From assembly GCF_040372045.1 (NCBI RefSeq), contig NZ_BAABWH010000002.1: 64,000 bases of DNA. One strand, 5' to 3'. The DNA comes from Thalassolituus sp006212115. GTDB taxonomy: Bacteria > Pseudomonadota > Gammaproteobacteria > Pseudomonadales > Oceanobacteraceae. The translations under genes were made by a program, and so were the position numbers. Every line of letters starts with the position of its first letter. The stretch's first letter is position 1. Shown in pieces: positions 17,043 to 26,672 of the stretch. The notes under the pieces are model-generated. The model was not told the DNA's origin. It made no database searches and was given only the letters and a program-made list of their open reading frames with translations.

Positions 17043-19832
17043 GTGTACAAGCGCTATTTACACACCATCGTCACTGCCCTGTTGCTTGTAGGCTGCGGCG
17101 GTACCGGCAACGAAGGCGACACAATGAATCCGGAAACATCAGATCAAACACCTGTTGAACAATGCCAAAGCAGCTCAACTTTCTCTGCGCTCAAGGTATT
17201 TGGAACTGCCCTGATCGGTGCAACTTTGCTGAGTGGCTGCTCGGACGAGAGCACAGATGAGGGCATCAGCGTCAGTGGTACCTTGTTTACCGCTGGCAAG
17301 ACGGTACTGGATTACGACATCAACGATGTACAGGGTGGCACGCTCAACAATGACGATCCGTTCGATGCCCAGGCAGTCCCGAATGTCGTCAGTATCCAGG
17401 GTTTCGCCTCTGAACGCCCAACCAATGCTCTCGCTACACAGGATGCCAGTTTCGAGCGATTCGCTAACGCCACTGATCGCAGTGACTACTACGCAGTCTC
17501 GCTGCAAGCTGGCCAACGAGTAGTGATGAACGTTGTCGATTACTACGGTAACGACAACCCAGACAGCGCTTACGCGGGCGATCTGGATCTCTACCTGTTT
17601 GCCACGACCGGCGGCGAACCCATCAGAAGTTCCGAAACGGAAACCAACACCGAAGAATTTACCGTGCCATTTTCTGACGACTACATTGTGGAAGTGTATG
17701 CCTACAGCGGGATTTCCAAGTACGTACTACAGATCCTGCCAGCACGAAATAGCATTCTGAGCGATACGTCAAAAAGGGGGGCGGCAGCATCTCGCTATGC
17801 ATCTGAGTCATTTGTCCCTGGGGAAGCGATTGTCCGCTGGAAAGACAGCGCTGTTGTTCCTTCAGCCGCGACCGTCAATGGCTATAAAATGGCGAGCTCA
17901 ATAGCAACATCCGAACACCCAGTTAAGGTGACGCTAGAGCAGCCTGCCAAAATGCAGAGCCTGTCGGCATCCGGCCGCGACTTGTCAGTATTTACAGATG
18001 GACGCGATACGCTCAGTGCCATCAAAGCTCTCGGGCAACGTGATGATGTCGAATACGCCGAGCCAAACTATATTCGAAAAGCACTGATCAGCCCCGACGA
18101 TAGCCTGTATCGCCAGCAATACCATTACGCCGATATCCGCCTGCCACAGGCTTGGGACCTGAGCACTGGCTCCAGCGACGTGGTCGTTGCTGTGATCGAC
18201 AGTGGCGTCTTCCTGAATCACAGCGATCTCAGTGGAAAGTTAACCGCAGGCTACGACTTCATCAGCGATTCTTCAGTTAGTCGTGACGGCGACGGCATCG
18301 ACAGCAACCCGGACGACCCCGGCGACAGTAACCAGCGCGGTGCAAGCTCATGGCATGGTACCCACGTCAGCGGTACCGTCGCCGCGGCAACGAACAACGG
18401 ACGCGGCACCGCTGGCGCGGGCTGGGACACACGAGTCATGCCATTAAGGGTATTAGGTCTGAATGGTGAAGGTTCTACCTACGACGTTATGCAAGCCGTG
18501 CGTTATGCGGCTCGACTCAGCAACGACAGCGGCACGCTGCCCGCAACCCGGGCGGATATTATCAACCTGAGTCTGGGTTCCAGCTTCCGCAGTACGGCCG
18601 AGCAAGAAACCATCCGCGCAGCGCGCAACCAAGGTGTGATCATTGTGGCCGCAGCGGGTAACAGCAGCACCGATGAAGCATTCTATCCGGCGTCCTACGA
18701 CGGCGTGATTTCTGTTAGTGCAACTGCACCGAACGACACTCTGGCGTACTACTCCAACTTCGGCAGCAAAATTGACGTAGCGGCACCGGGCGGCGATATG
18801 CGCTCCGACACCAATCTCGATGGTCAGGCCGATGGGGTGCTGAGTACCTCTGTGGACGACTCTTCCGGAACTCGCACCAGCGCCTACACCTTGCAACAAG
18901 GTACCTCCATGGCGACGCCACATGTCGCAGGCGTGCTGGCTCTGATGCGCGCGGTTGATCCCACCCTGACCCCGGATGAAGTCGACTCCCTGCTGGCCAA
19001 CGGCCTGATCACTGACGACATTGGTCCATCCGGTCGCGACGATAGCTTTGGCCACGGGCTGATTAATGCCCTTAAAGCCGTGCAGCAGGCCAACAACCTC
19101 GCGGGCGGTGGCAGTGTACCTGCCACGCCCGTACTGGAAAGTGACCCAGCTGAGCTGCAGTTCGACGATGGCAGCTCGCTCACCCTGGTTGTCGATAACG
19201 TCAATGACGAAGCCGACGACCCTGTCATTACCACGTCAGCCAGTGATGACTGGATATCCGTCAATGCCTCCGATGTTGATACGAATGGCTTGGGGGAATA
19301 TCGCGTCACCATCGACCGCACGGATCTGGTAGATGGTATCTACGAGGGTATGGTGCGTTTCACACCGGATGTTGGTAACGGACTGGATGTCACCGTCACC
19401 ATGCGTGTCGGCGACGCGGTGGCCATTGTTGAAGCTGCGCCTCAGTACGTCCTTCTCGAAGACGTGAACACCCTTGAGATCGCAGCAGAAGCACTGGCCA
19501 ACCCAGATGGAACCTACGAAATCACTGGCGTTGAACCTGGAGAATATCGCGTCATCGCAGGCTCAGACATCGATGTCGACCTCTATATCTGTCAAAACGG
19601 GGAAACCTGTGGTGGTTACCCGGATGCTGTATCCGAAGAAATTCTGACCATTGAAGAAGACGTATCCGGCATCGATTTCGTCGTCAGCCTGGTCAGTGGC
19701 ATTAACGTATCCGATGAAGAAGGCGGCATACTCGGTGTACTACGCAGTGCACCAGAGGAACAAGACGCGCCAGACCCAGAAGCAAACACTGGCGAGGATT
19801 CTGACAAGCCACAAAGAGCAGTTGCTCAGTAG
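17043..19832 (+). CDS. S8 (subtilisin-like) serine protease, lipoprotein-type N-terminus
   Basis: A 929-aa secreted protease starting at GTG 17043 with AGGAG upstream. The N-terminus is odd: two successive lipoprotein-type signals end at Cys18 (TALLLVGC) and Cys66 (LIGATLLSGC), with an ATG at 17124 between them. Domains in order: a PPC-like beta domain (~120-235), a propeptide-like segment (FVPGEAIVRWKDS, ~255-345) and the catalytic domain with Asp386 (AVIDSG), His438 (HGTHVSG) and Ser622 (GTSMATPH). Then come a BACON-like domain (~700-790) and a short domain with GTYEITGVEPGEYRVIAG. The tail is acidic. Probably a surface or secreted scavenging protease. Confidence 0.92.
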   Translation: MYKRYLHTIVTALLLVGCGGTGNEGDTMNPETSDQTPVEQCQSSSTFSALKVFGTALIGATLLSGCSDESTDEGISVSGTLFTAGKTVLDYDINDVQGGTLNNDDPFDAQAVPNVVSIQGFASERPTNALATQDASFERFANATDRSDYYAVSLQAGQRVVMNVVDYYGNDNPDSAYAGDLDLYLFATTGGEPIRSSETETNTEEFTVPFSDDYIVEVYAYSGISKYVLQILPARNSILSDTSKRGAAASRYASESFVPGEAIVRWKDSAVVPSAATVNGYKMASSIATSEHPVKVTLEQPAKMQSLSASGRDLSVFTDGRDTLSAIKALGQRDDVEYAEPNYIRKALISPDDSLYRQQYHYADIRLPQAWDLSTGSSDVVVAVIDSGVFLNHSDLSGKLTAGYDFISDSSVSRDGDGIDSNPDDPGDSNQRGASSWHGTHVSGTVAAATNNGRGTAGAGWDTRVMPLRVLGLNGEGSTYDVMQAVRYAARLSNDSGTLPATRADIINLSLGSSFRSTAEQETIRAARNQGVIIVAAAGNSSTDEAFYPASYDGVISVSATAPNDTLAYYSNFGSKIDVAAPGGDMRSDTNLDGQADGVLSTSVDDSSGTRTSAYTLQQGTSMATPHVAGVLALMRAVDPTLTPDEVDSLLANGLITDDIGPSGRDDSFGHGLINALKAVQQANNLAGGGSVPATPVLESDPAELQFDDGSSLTLVVDNVNDEADDPVITTSASDDWISVNASDVDTNGLGEYRVTIDRTDLVDGIYEGMVRFTPDVGNGLDVTVTMRVGDAVAIVEAAPQYVLLEDVNTLEIAAEALANPDGTYEITGVEPGEYRVIAGSDIDVDLYICQNGETCGGYPDAVSEEILTIEEDVSGIDFVVSLVSGINVSDEEGGILGVLRSAPEEQDAPDPEANTGEDSDKPQRAVAQ

Positions 19833-19878
19833 TCCATTGTGGATTCGATACAGACAAATTGCCGATAGATAGTAGATA

Positions 19879-19908
19879 AGAAAAAGGGCCGCGATGAGGC
19901 CCTTTTGC
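19879..19908. terminator. Bidirectional terminator between protease and SDR genes
   Basis: AAAAAGGGCC-GCGATGA-GGCCCTTTT forms a stem-loop with flanking A and T runs between convergent genes. Confidence 0.82.
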
Positions 19909-19931
19909 TTTGCATAGATCAGAACAGGCTA

Positions 19932-20765
19932 TCAGCCCTTTTTGGCATTCAGCGCTTCTTCACGACGACGCAGATCAAATGACGCCTGCTTCACTTTCCA
20001 GCGGAACAACCCGCCCAGCCAGCGCTTGATGAAAACAGCTTTACGGCCAATCGGGTGCGGATTGCAGATCATTTCGCCTTTCATCAACGACTTATATGCA
20101 CGATCAGCTACTTCGCTGGCATCCAGTTCAGATTTCTCGAAGACCTTGTCGACGAATTTCAGCATTGAAGGGTCTGACGTCTTCATAGTTTTGTTCAGAT
20201 TCGTGCGGAAGAAGCCCGGGCACAGTGCTGTCACTTTAATGTTATAAGCGTGCAGCTCGTAGTACATGGTTTCAGACAGGGCAATCACGCCCGCCTTCGT
20301 CACATTGTAAGAAGCCATCGACGGCAGAATCATCAGCCCAGCCAGCGACGCCGTATTCATGATGTAGCCTTTGTTCTGCTTCTTCATGACAGGCGTGAAG
20401 GTTCGGCAACCCAATGCAACACCCTTGAGGTTGATGTCGATGATCCACTCCCACCAAGCCCACTCGCCCGCGTCGATGCGATCACCAGTAGCAACACCGG
20501 CGTTATTCACTAATACATCCAGCCCACTCCAACGCTCTTCGACATCAGCACGCAGGGCGTTCCACTGATCTTCCGAGGTGACATCAAGATATGCCGTCCA
20601 ACCATCGCCACCCGCTGCTTTCACCATTTCGAGTGTCTCAGCAGAGCCTTCGGCATTGATGTCAGCGATGCAGATATCTGCCCCTTCTTTAGCGAAACGC
20701 AGTGCAAGCTCGCGTCCAAGGCCGCTGGCAGCGCCGGTAATCAGTACTTTTTGCTTGGTAGTCAT
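19932..20765 (-). CDS. SDR-family NAD(P)-dependent oxidoreductase
   Basis: A 277-aa classical short-chain dehydrogenase. Features are TGAASGLGRELALRFA (TGxxxGxG cofactor site), NNAGVATG, the active-site SMASYNVTKAG (Tyr-x-x-x-Lys) with the upstream NTASL Ser, and CPGFFRTN. DIND-like acidic residues after beta-2 (IADINAEG) suggest preference for NAD. The C-terminus is basic and slightly extended (KRWLGGLFRWKVKQ), as in lipid-acting members. It lies 3 bases after the acyltransferase gene and at the end of the LPS gene string, so it is probably co-transcribed. Substrate unknown. Confidence 0.9.
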   Translation of the reverse strand: MTTKQKVLITGAASGLGRELALRFAKEGADICIADINAEGSAETLEMVKAAGGDGWTAYLDVTSEDQWNALRADVEERWSGLDVLVNNAGVATGDRIDAGEWAWWEWIIDINLKGVALGCRTFTPVMKKQNKGYIMNTASLAGLMILPSMASYNVTKAGVIALSETMYYELHAYNIKVTALCPGFFRTNLNKTMKTSDPSMLKFVDKVFEKSELDASEVADRAYKSLMKGEMICNPHPIGRKAVFIKRWLGGLFRWKVKQASFDLRRREEALNAKKG

Positions 20766-20768
20766 AGG

Positions 20769-21719
20769 TCAGGCCTTATTGTTTTTCTTGTACAAGCTGC
20801 CCTTTTTAATTGCAGGGTCAACCGGGGTTTTAAAGCGTTTATGCAGCCAAAGATATTGCGACGGGTTTGCTCTGAGTTGCTGCTCGATAAAATCGTTTGC
20901 CAGCTGCGCGTCTGCCTCATCGTTGCCGCTTGGGATATCAATCGGATCATGAACTGTGATGACGTACCCTGAGTGATCAGATTTTCTGAAATACGTCAGT
21001 GGCATTACTTTCGCTTTGCCCGCTTTCGCGATCCGCGACGTCGCGGTGATGGTCGCGGCAGGGTGACCAAAGAAATTCACAAACACGCTGTTTTTGCGGC
21101 CAAAATCCTGATCCTGTGCGTACCAGAGTACCTTACCCTGTCGTAGGGTACGGATGAAGCCACGAATATCTTTGCGGGTCAGGCATTCATCGTAAAACCG
21201 TGCCCGATTGCGCTCCATGATGTAGTTCATCACTGGATTATCCTGCGGGCGATAAGACACGCTGATATGCAGCTCAGTACTCAAGAGGCTTCCAGCCAGA
21301 TCAAGCATGGAATAATGCGCCCCCAGCAGCATCACACCCTGACCGCTGGCTTGTGCTTCGCGCACTTTGTCGAATCCAACGAACTCGGTCTTTGGACGTA
21401 ACCAGTTAGGGCCACGAAACCAGCCCATAAAGGTTTCCATCAGACCAATGCCGTTATCAATGAATATCTGCCGTACCAGTGCCGCCTGCTCTTTGGGCGT
21501 TTTCTCTGGAAAACACAGACCGATATTCACTTCAGCTATATGGCGCCGACTTCGGGCCACCTTGTGCAGGATCAGCCCTATTCCTTTGCCAAGCCCCAGC
21601 TGCCAGGAATAGGGCAGCCGGGTAAGGAGCACTAGTACACCAACACCAAACCAGACCGGCCAGTGTTTAGGGTGTCGCGGAGGAGTGCCAGCTGACCCGG
21701 TATGACGGGCGTCAGCCAT
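20769..21719 (-). CDS. LpxL/HtrB-family lipid A acyltransferase
   Basis: A 316-aa inner-membrane acyltransferase that adds a secondary acyl chain to the Kdo-lipid A precursor. An N-terminal hydrophobic helix (WFGVGVLVLLTRLP) is followed by the catalytic HX4D motif in GAHYSMLDLAG and the family blocks SYRPQDNPVMNYI, LWYAQDQDFG and PSQYLWLHKRFKT. Its start overlaps the 3' end of hldD by 8 bases, so translation is probably coupled. The neighbouring heptose genes and the divergent Kdo transferase fit. Whether it is LpxL, LpxM or LpxP cannot be told by eye. Confidence 0.9.
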   Translation of the reverse strand: MADARHTGSAGTPPRHPKHWPVWFGVGVLVLLTRLPYSWQLGLGKGIGLILHKVARSRRHIAEVNIGLCFPEKTPKEQAALVRQIFIDNGIGLMETFMGWFRGPNWLRPKTEFVGFDKVREAQASGQGVMLLGAHYSMLDLAGSLLSTELHISVSYRPQDNPVMNYIMERNRARFYDECLTRKDIRGFIRTLRQGKVLWYAQDQDFGRKNSVFVNFFGHPAATITATSRIAKAGKAKVMPLTYFRKSDHSGYVITVHDPIDIPSGNDEADAQLANDFIEQQLRANPSQYLWLHKRFKTPVDPAIKKGSLYKKNNKA

Positions 21720-22683
21720 TCAGCCAATCCAGATACGCATTCACGCCCTGCTCTACCGTGAAGAAATCATCCGCGTAGCCAGCCGCTCGCAGGTTACTTA
21801 TGTCCGCTTCGGTGAAGCTCTGATACGCACCTTTCAGATGATCCGGGAACGGAATGTACTCTTTCTCGCCCTGCGTTCCTTTCGCACCGTGCCAGGCGAC
21901 AACGGCATCCGCAACGTCATTAAAGCTCTGACACTTCCCAGTACCCAGGTTGTAGATACCTGACGCCGCTTTCTCTTGCCAGAACCACAAATTCACTTTC
22001 ACCACATCGCCGACATAAACGAAATCGCGTCGCTGCTCGCCAGCCCCCCAACCTTCAGTCTCGCCAAATAGCTTGCAGACGCCTGCGTCTTTAATCTGGT
22101 TATTGAAGTGGAACGCTACTGACGACATAGACCCTTTGTGCTGTTCGCGCGGGCCGTAAACGTTGAAGTAACGGAAACCAACCACCTGACTCGGGAATGT
22201 ATCGTTCGGGTAGCTGCGCTGCAACTGGCGTACATACTGGTCGAATTGCCACTTGGAGTAGCCGTATACGTTGAGCGGTTTCTCATGAACGCGCTCTTCT
22301 TTGAAGACGTCACTGCCGCCATAAACGGATGCGCTGGAGGCATACAGATAGGGGATGCCTTTCTCCAGGCAAGCATGCAGCAGAATTTTGGAGTACTCGT
22401 AGTTGTTCTCCATCATAAATTTGCCGTCCCACTCTGTGGTCGAGGAACAGGCACCTTCGTGAAAGATGGCTTCTACGTCATCCAACAAGCCATCGTCCAG
22501 CTCAACCCGCTGCAGGAAATCATGCTTGTCGAGGTAATCGGCGATATCGCAGTCGCTGATGTTGTAGAACTGACGACCGTCCGTCAGGTCGTCAACGACG
22601 ATGATGTCGGTGCGACCCTGATCGTTCAGTGCCTTCACGATGTTACTGCCGATAAAACCGGCGCCGCCTGTGACAATAATCAT
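21712..22683 (-). CDS. hldD: ADP-L-glycero-D-manno-heptose 6-epimerase
   Basis: A 323-aa NAD(P)-dependent extended SDR that converts ADP-D-glycero- to ADP-L-glycero-D-manno-heptose, the last step of LPS core heptose synthesis. It begins MIIVTGGAGFIGSNIVKAL (Rossmann GxxGxxG) and has YASSASVYGG, the YGYSKWQFDQYV active-site Tyr/Lys, FRYFNVYGPREQHKG and AGEQRRDFVYVGDVV. The start codon overlaps the hldE stop in an ATGA arrangement. Length is typical (E. coli 310). Confidence 0.97.
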   Translation of the reverse strand: MIIVTGGAGFIGSNIVKALNDQGRTDIIVVDDLTDGRQFYNISDCDIADYLDKHDFLQRVELDDGLLDDVEAIFHEGACSSTTEWDGKFMMENNYEYSKILLHACLEKGIPYLYASSASVYGGSDVFKEERVHEKPLNVYGYSKWQFDQYVRQLQRSYPNDTFPSQVVGFRYFNVYGPREQHKGSMSSVAFHFNNQIKDAGVCKLFGETEGWGAGEQRRDFVYVGDVVKVNLWFWQEKAASGIYNLGTGKCQSFNDVADAVVAWHGAKGTQGEKEYIPFPDHLKGAYQSFTEADISNLRAAGYADDFFTVEQGVNAYLDWLNG

Positions 22684-24110
22684 TCACTTGTCTCCTGAAT
22701 TCGTTTAACGATGGCTGACGTAGAGCAGTTGTCTTTGAAACTGAGGATGATGACCTCTCCGCCGTTGTTCTGTACGCAGCCACCACCGGCTATTTGTTCA
22801 ACCGTATAGTCTCCGCCCTTTACGAGAATATCAGGCAGTACCCGGCATATCAGACGTTCGGGAGTGTCTTCAGAGAAAGGGACAACCCAATCGACACTCT
22901 CCAGCCCGGATAATACCGCCATTCGGTGATCAATCGGATTCACTGGGCGGCTTGGCCCCTTCAGCCGTGACACCGACTCGTCTGAGTTCACCGCGACCAA
23001 CAGGCGGTCGCCCAACGCTTTGGCTTCTTTCAGATACTGCACATGACCCGGATGAATAATGTCGAAACAACCGTTAGTCATGACCAGTGTTTCGCCACGT
23101 TCGCGGGCTTCCTGTACCAGTAACATCAGTGAGTCTTCATCGAACAGGCCGGCACCTTGCTGGCTGTCCTGACGCAGTTCACGGCGCAGTTCTTCGGTTG
23201 AGGCAGTTGCCGTACCTAGCTTGCCGACGACAATGCCAGCAGCAGTATTGGCCAGTAAAGTCGCTTCCTCAAAGCCAGCACCGGCTGCAAGCGATGCAGC
23301 CAGGACAGAAATCACAGTGTCACCGGCACCGGTCACATCGTAGACCTCACGTGCGCGGGTCGGCAGATGGAAAGGCTCTGCGTCGCGGCGCACAAGGGTC
23401 ATACCCTTTTCGCTGCGGGTGACCAACACGCCTTCGAGGTCGAACTCTTCGACTAAGGAGTGGGCTTTAGTAACCAACTCTTCATCCGACTGCGCCGGAC
23501 CAACCACGGCTTCGAACTCACTGAGGTTTGGCGTAATCAAAGTCGCGCCACGGTACTTTTCAAAATCGGTATCCTTTGGATCAACAAGAACCGGTACATT
23601 TTGCGCTTTCGCTGCCCGAATCAGAGGCTGAGGGTCGGCAAGCGAGCCTTTGCCATAATCCGACAGGATTACTACACCCGTGTCTTTCAGGCGGGTTTCA
23701 AACGACGCTTTGGATGCAGAGATATCCACAGCATGGAAAGCATCTTCAAAGTCGAGGCGAATCAACTGCTGCTGACGGCTGATAATCCGCAGCTTGGTGA
23801 TGGTCGGGTGGGTATCGTGCTTCTGAAAATCGCAGGTAACACCGGCATCCTGCAGCAGGCCTTCGAGCAAAGCAGCGTTGTCATCCTGACCGGTAATGCC
23901 AAGCAGGTCGACCTGACCACCGAGCACCGCAATGTTCAATGCCACGTTCCCTGCGCCGCCCGCACGGTTTTCTGTGTCCTGAATTTTAACGACAGGCACA
24001 GGTGCTTCAGGAGAAATACGAGAGGTCGGGCCACCCCAGTAACGGTCGAGCATGATGTCGCCGAATACCAGTACCCGGGCATTGTGAAAATCGGGGATAG
24101 TTACATCCAT
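22680..24110 (-). CDS. hldE: Bifunctional heptose-7-P kinase / heptose-1-P adenylyltransferase
   Basis: A 476-aa enzyme if started at ATG 24110 (MDVTIPDFHNARVLVFGDIM), which aligns with the family N-terminus; E. coli HldE is 477 aa. Longer in-frame starts exist up to 24221, none with a convincing ribosome binding site. Residues 1-~320 form the ribokinase-like domain (GGAGNVALN, DVTGAGDTVISVLA). Residues ~345-476 form the cytidylyltransferase-like domain (TNGCFDIIHPGHVQYL with HxGH, and FSEDTPERLI). It phosphorylates heptose-7-P at C1 and later adenylylates heptose-1-P; gmhB at 44.5 kb supplies the phosphatase step between. Confidence 0.96.
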   Translation of the reverse strand: MDVTIPDFHNARVLVFGDIMLDRYWGGPTSRISPEAPVPVVKIQDTENRAGGAGNVALNIAVLGGQVDLLGITGQDDNAALLEGLLQDAGVTCDFQKHDTHPTITKLRIISRQQQLIRLDFEDAFHAVDISASKASFETRLKDTGVVILSDYGKGSLADPQPLIRAAKAQNVPVLVDPKDTDFEKYRGATLITPNLSEFEAVVGPAQSDEELVTKAHSLVEEFDLEGVLVTRSEKGMTLVRRDAEPFHLPTRAREVYDVTGAGDTVISVLAASLAAGAGFEEATLLANTAAGIVVGKLGTATASTEELRRELRQDSQQGAGLFDEDSLMLLVQEARERGETLVMTNGCFDIIHPGHVQYLKEAKALGDRLLVAVNSDESVSRLKGPSRPVNPIDHRMAVLSGLESVDWVVPFSEDTPERLICRVLPDILVKGGDYTVEQIAGGGCVQNNGGEVIILSFKDNCSTSAIVKRIQETSE

Positions 24111-24209
24111 CAGGAGATTCGCCGGTAGATCAGAAAGCGCGCAGTTTATCATAGGCGACTTCTTAATTGTGCTACTATCCGGGCCCGACATTCTGCACCC
24201 GGACGCACT

Positions 24210-25478
24210 GTGGCACGACACCTCTACACCCTGATCTACAGCCTGTTTTTACCCATTATCATCGCCCGTCTTTGGTGGCGTGGACGCACAAACCCGGGTT
24301 ACAGACAGCGCATCGCTGAGCGTTTCGGATTTTTACCGCATCAACCACGCCCGGGCGGCCTTTGGGTGCACGCTGTGTCCGTCGGAGAAACGCTCGCTGC
24401 TGCTCAATTTGTAAAACAGTTCATGGTGCAGAACCCCGATACCCCAGTGATCATCACCAGTACCACCCCAACCGGCTCGGAGCAGGTCAAACGCATCTTC
24501 GGCGAGCGAGTATTTCATATGTACCTGCCCTATGACCTGCCGTCCTTCATCAATCGTTTTATCAAGAGTATTCGCCCCGGCGCTTTGGTCATCATAGAAA
24601 CCGAGCTGTGGCCCAATCTACTGGCGTGCTGTGATCAGCATGACCTGCCAGTCGTACTTGCCAATGCCCGCATGTCAGAACGATCCGCCCGTGGTTATGG
24701 AAAAGTGCCCGCTCTGACTCGTCCGATGCTGCACAGCCTTAATATCGTTGCCGTGCAAAATCCCACTGACGGTCAACGTTTTATCGAGCTCGGTCTTCCA
24801 ACCGGACGCCTGAAGGTTACGGGCAGCGTAAAATTTGATGTCACCCTGCCAGAGGGTTGCCGCCAGAACGGTACTGCTTTGCGCGAGCAATGGGGGGGCA
24901 GTCGTCCCGTGCTGGCGCTCGCTTCAAGTCATCCGACCGAAGACGAGCAGTTGCTCGATATCTATCCTGCGTTAGAAGAAGCAATCCCCGGTCTTTTACT
25001 GCTACTGATTCCGCGTCACCCGGAACGCTTTGAGCCGGTAACCAATGCAGCCCGCAGTCGTCACCTACGAGTACATCGTCGAACTAATGGCCCCGCTTCA
25101 AACGACACTCAGATCTACGTTGCAGACACCATGGGCGAGATGCTGAATATGCTTACCGCTGCCGACGTCGTTGTAATGGGCGGAAGCCTTTATTCTGGCG
25201 GCGGCGGCCATAACCCAATTGAACCCGCAGCCCTCGGTAAAGCCACCCTGATTGGCGCTGATCACATAAACTTCACCAGCATAGTCAGCGAACTCGTGGA
25301 GGCCGGAGCTATGGCCGTTTGCGAGAGTCTGCCAGCATTGCAGGAAGAGGCAATTCGCTTACTGAAGGACAGCACTGCCCGCGAAGTAATGGGTAAGAAT
25401 GGCTTGGACGTGGTCGAGACGAATCGGGGAGCGGTGACGCAGTTGTTGGAATTAGTCAAAGAACAGCTAAAAATATAA
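24210..25478 (+). CDS. waaA: 3-deoxy-D-manno-octulosonic acid (Kdo) transferase
   Basis: A 422-aa inner-membrane GT30 glycosyltransferase that adds Kdo to lipid IVA. It starts at GTG 24210 as MARHLYTLIYSLFLPIIIAR, the usual N-terminal membrane helix. Key blocks are WVHAVSVGETLAA (with the catalytic Glu), TTPTGSEQVKRIFG, ETELWPNLLACC, ARMSERSARGYGK, TGSVKFDV, LLIPRHPERF, GGSLYSGGGGHNPIEPAALG and HINFTSIVSEL. It is divergent from hldE across about 100 bases and so shares a regulatory region with the heptose genes. Confidence 0.96.
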   Translation: MARHLYTLIYSLFLPIIIARLWWRGRTNPGYRQRIAERFGFLPHQPRPGGLWVHAVSVGETLAAAQFVKQFMVQNPDTPVIITSTTPTGSEQVKRIFGERVFHMYLPYDLPSFINRFIKSIRPGALVIIETELWPNLLACCDQHDLPVVLANARMSERSARGYGKVPALTRPMLHSLNIVAVQNPTDGQRFIELGLPTGRLKVTGSVKFDVTLPEGCRQNGTALREQWGGSRPVLALASSHPTEDEQLLDIYPALEEAIPGLLLLLIPRHPERFEPVTNAARSRHLRVHRRTNGPASNDTQIYVADTMGEMLNMLTAADVVVMGGSLYSGGGGHNPIEPAALGKATLIGADHINFTSIVSELVEAGAMAVCESLPALQEEAIRLLKDSTAREVMGKNGLDVVETNRGAVTQLLELVKEQLKI

Positions 25479-25513
25479 AAAGGCAACAAACTAGCAGCAA
25501 GGACCATTCAAGG

Positions 25514-26599
25514 ATGAATACAACAAATACCACATTCCCAGTTATCAATGGGGCCTTCTTACTTACGAACCAAAAAACCCAACGTTACATTAAATTCGTA
25601 CTGGCCTTTCCCCTTTTACTCGTCGGCATTATTTACGGTGCGATTGCCACACATAAATACATGGAATATTACGCAGAGCTACCGATTGGGACTTTTCTTA
25701 TCGCCGCCCTGCTTATTCTGACAAGCGTTGCCATCGTAAATACCAACCGCACTACGTATCTGTCTGGTGACGGTCGCAAATTATTCAAGCAAACACAGAT
25801 CTTTTCATATAAGTTTCGCTCCACTCAACCGCTAACGGTGTTCAGTCATGTGGGGCTGGAAAAAGTGGTTAGCTATGACAACGACAGGAAAAAAGCGACC
25901 ACCACCTATCATGTCATCCTGAAGAACAAGCACTACGATACAGAGCTCTCGTCTGACAACGAGATCGTCACTGCCAGGAATAAAGCAGAACAGATAGCAA
26001 AACATTTCAGTGTCCCTGTATATGACAATACCCATGACGAGCTACGAATTCGCCAGCCTGACGAGCTGGATTCCGTTCTGGCGCCCGAGCTTATCGATAC
26101 ACCAGAGCCACCGGATGGCTCACGTCTGAGCGTGCAAAAGACAGAGCATGGGATCGACATTTTTATGCCCAAGCAACCCCTGTTAACTCCTTTTATCATC
26201 GCGCGCGTCTCGGGCTTGGTTATGTTTTACATCGTCACCAGTGTGATGATTTTGAAGCCTCCTGTCCCACTGGAGCTATCTCTGCAGTTTCATGGTCTCG
26301 TTCTGTTCTTTGCTCTGCTTATCTACGGCAGGAACATATACCCCCGAACGGTACGTAAAAAACTCTCAATTACAAAGGAAGGTGTGTATTACAAAGGCTC
26401 GCCGTACCATAAAAGTACCCTTATCGACCTCTCATTTATAGAGGAGTTGATCCTCGAAAAAGGCCGGCGCCTGATCCTGATTTCAGACAATCAACAAATC
26501 ACTATTGAAGTGACTGGAACCGACGCTGATGCCGAATTCCTACAACGACTAATAAAATGGGTCATAGCCAATACGGCAAATACGCCCGTCCAAGAATGA
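25514..26599 (+). CDS. Hypothetical membrane protein
   Basis: A 361-aa protein with four hydrophobic helices in two pairs (about residues 27-45, 58-75, 225-245 and 255-272). A soluble segment of ~150 residues separates the pairs, and a PH-like C-terminal domain (KLSITKEGVYYKGSPY) ends the protein. It lies 35 bases after waaA on the same strand, but its base composition looks somewhat more AT-rich. I do not recognise a family. A strong terminator follows. Confidence 0.7.
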   Translation: MNTTNTTFPVINGAFLLTNQKTQRYIKFVLAFPLLLVGIIYGAIATHKYMEYYAELPIGTFLIAALLILTSVAIVNTNRTTYLSGDGRKLFKQTQIFSYKFRSTQPLTVFSHVGLEKVVSYDNDRKKATTTYHVILKNKHYDTELSSDNEIVTARNKAEQIAKHFSVPVYDNTHDELRIRQPDELDSVLAPELIDTPEPPDGSRLSVQKTEHGIDIFMPKQPLLTPFIIARVSGLVMFYIVTSVMILKPPVPLELSLQFHGLVLFFALLIYGRNIYPRTVRKKLSITKEGVYYKGSPYHKSTLIDLSFIEELILEKGRRLILISDNQQITIEVTGTDADAEFLQRLIKWVIANTANTPVQE

Positions 26600-26612
26600 C
26601 GAACCTCTCACC

Positions 26613-26651
26613 AAAACGCCCGCGCTGGTACCAACCAACGCGGGCGTTTTT
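26613..26651. terminator. Bidirectional terminator between membrane protein gene and speE
   Basis: AAAACGCCCGCG and CGCGGGCGTTTTT form a 12-bp stem with A and T flanks around a 14-base loop, between the convergent genes ending at 26599 and 26673. Confidence 0.88.
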
Positions 26652-26672
26652 AGGCACAAGTAACGCAGGCCC

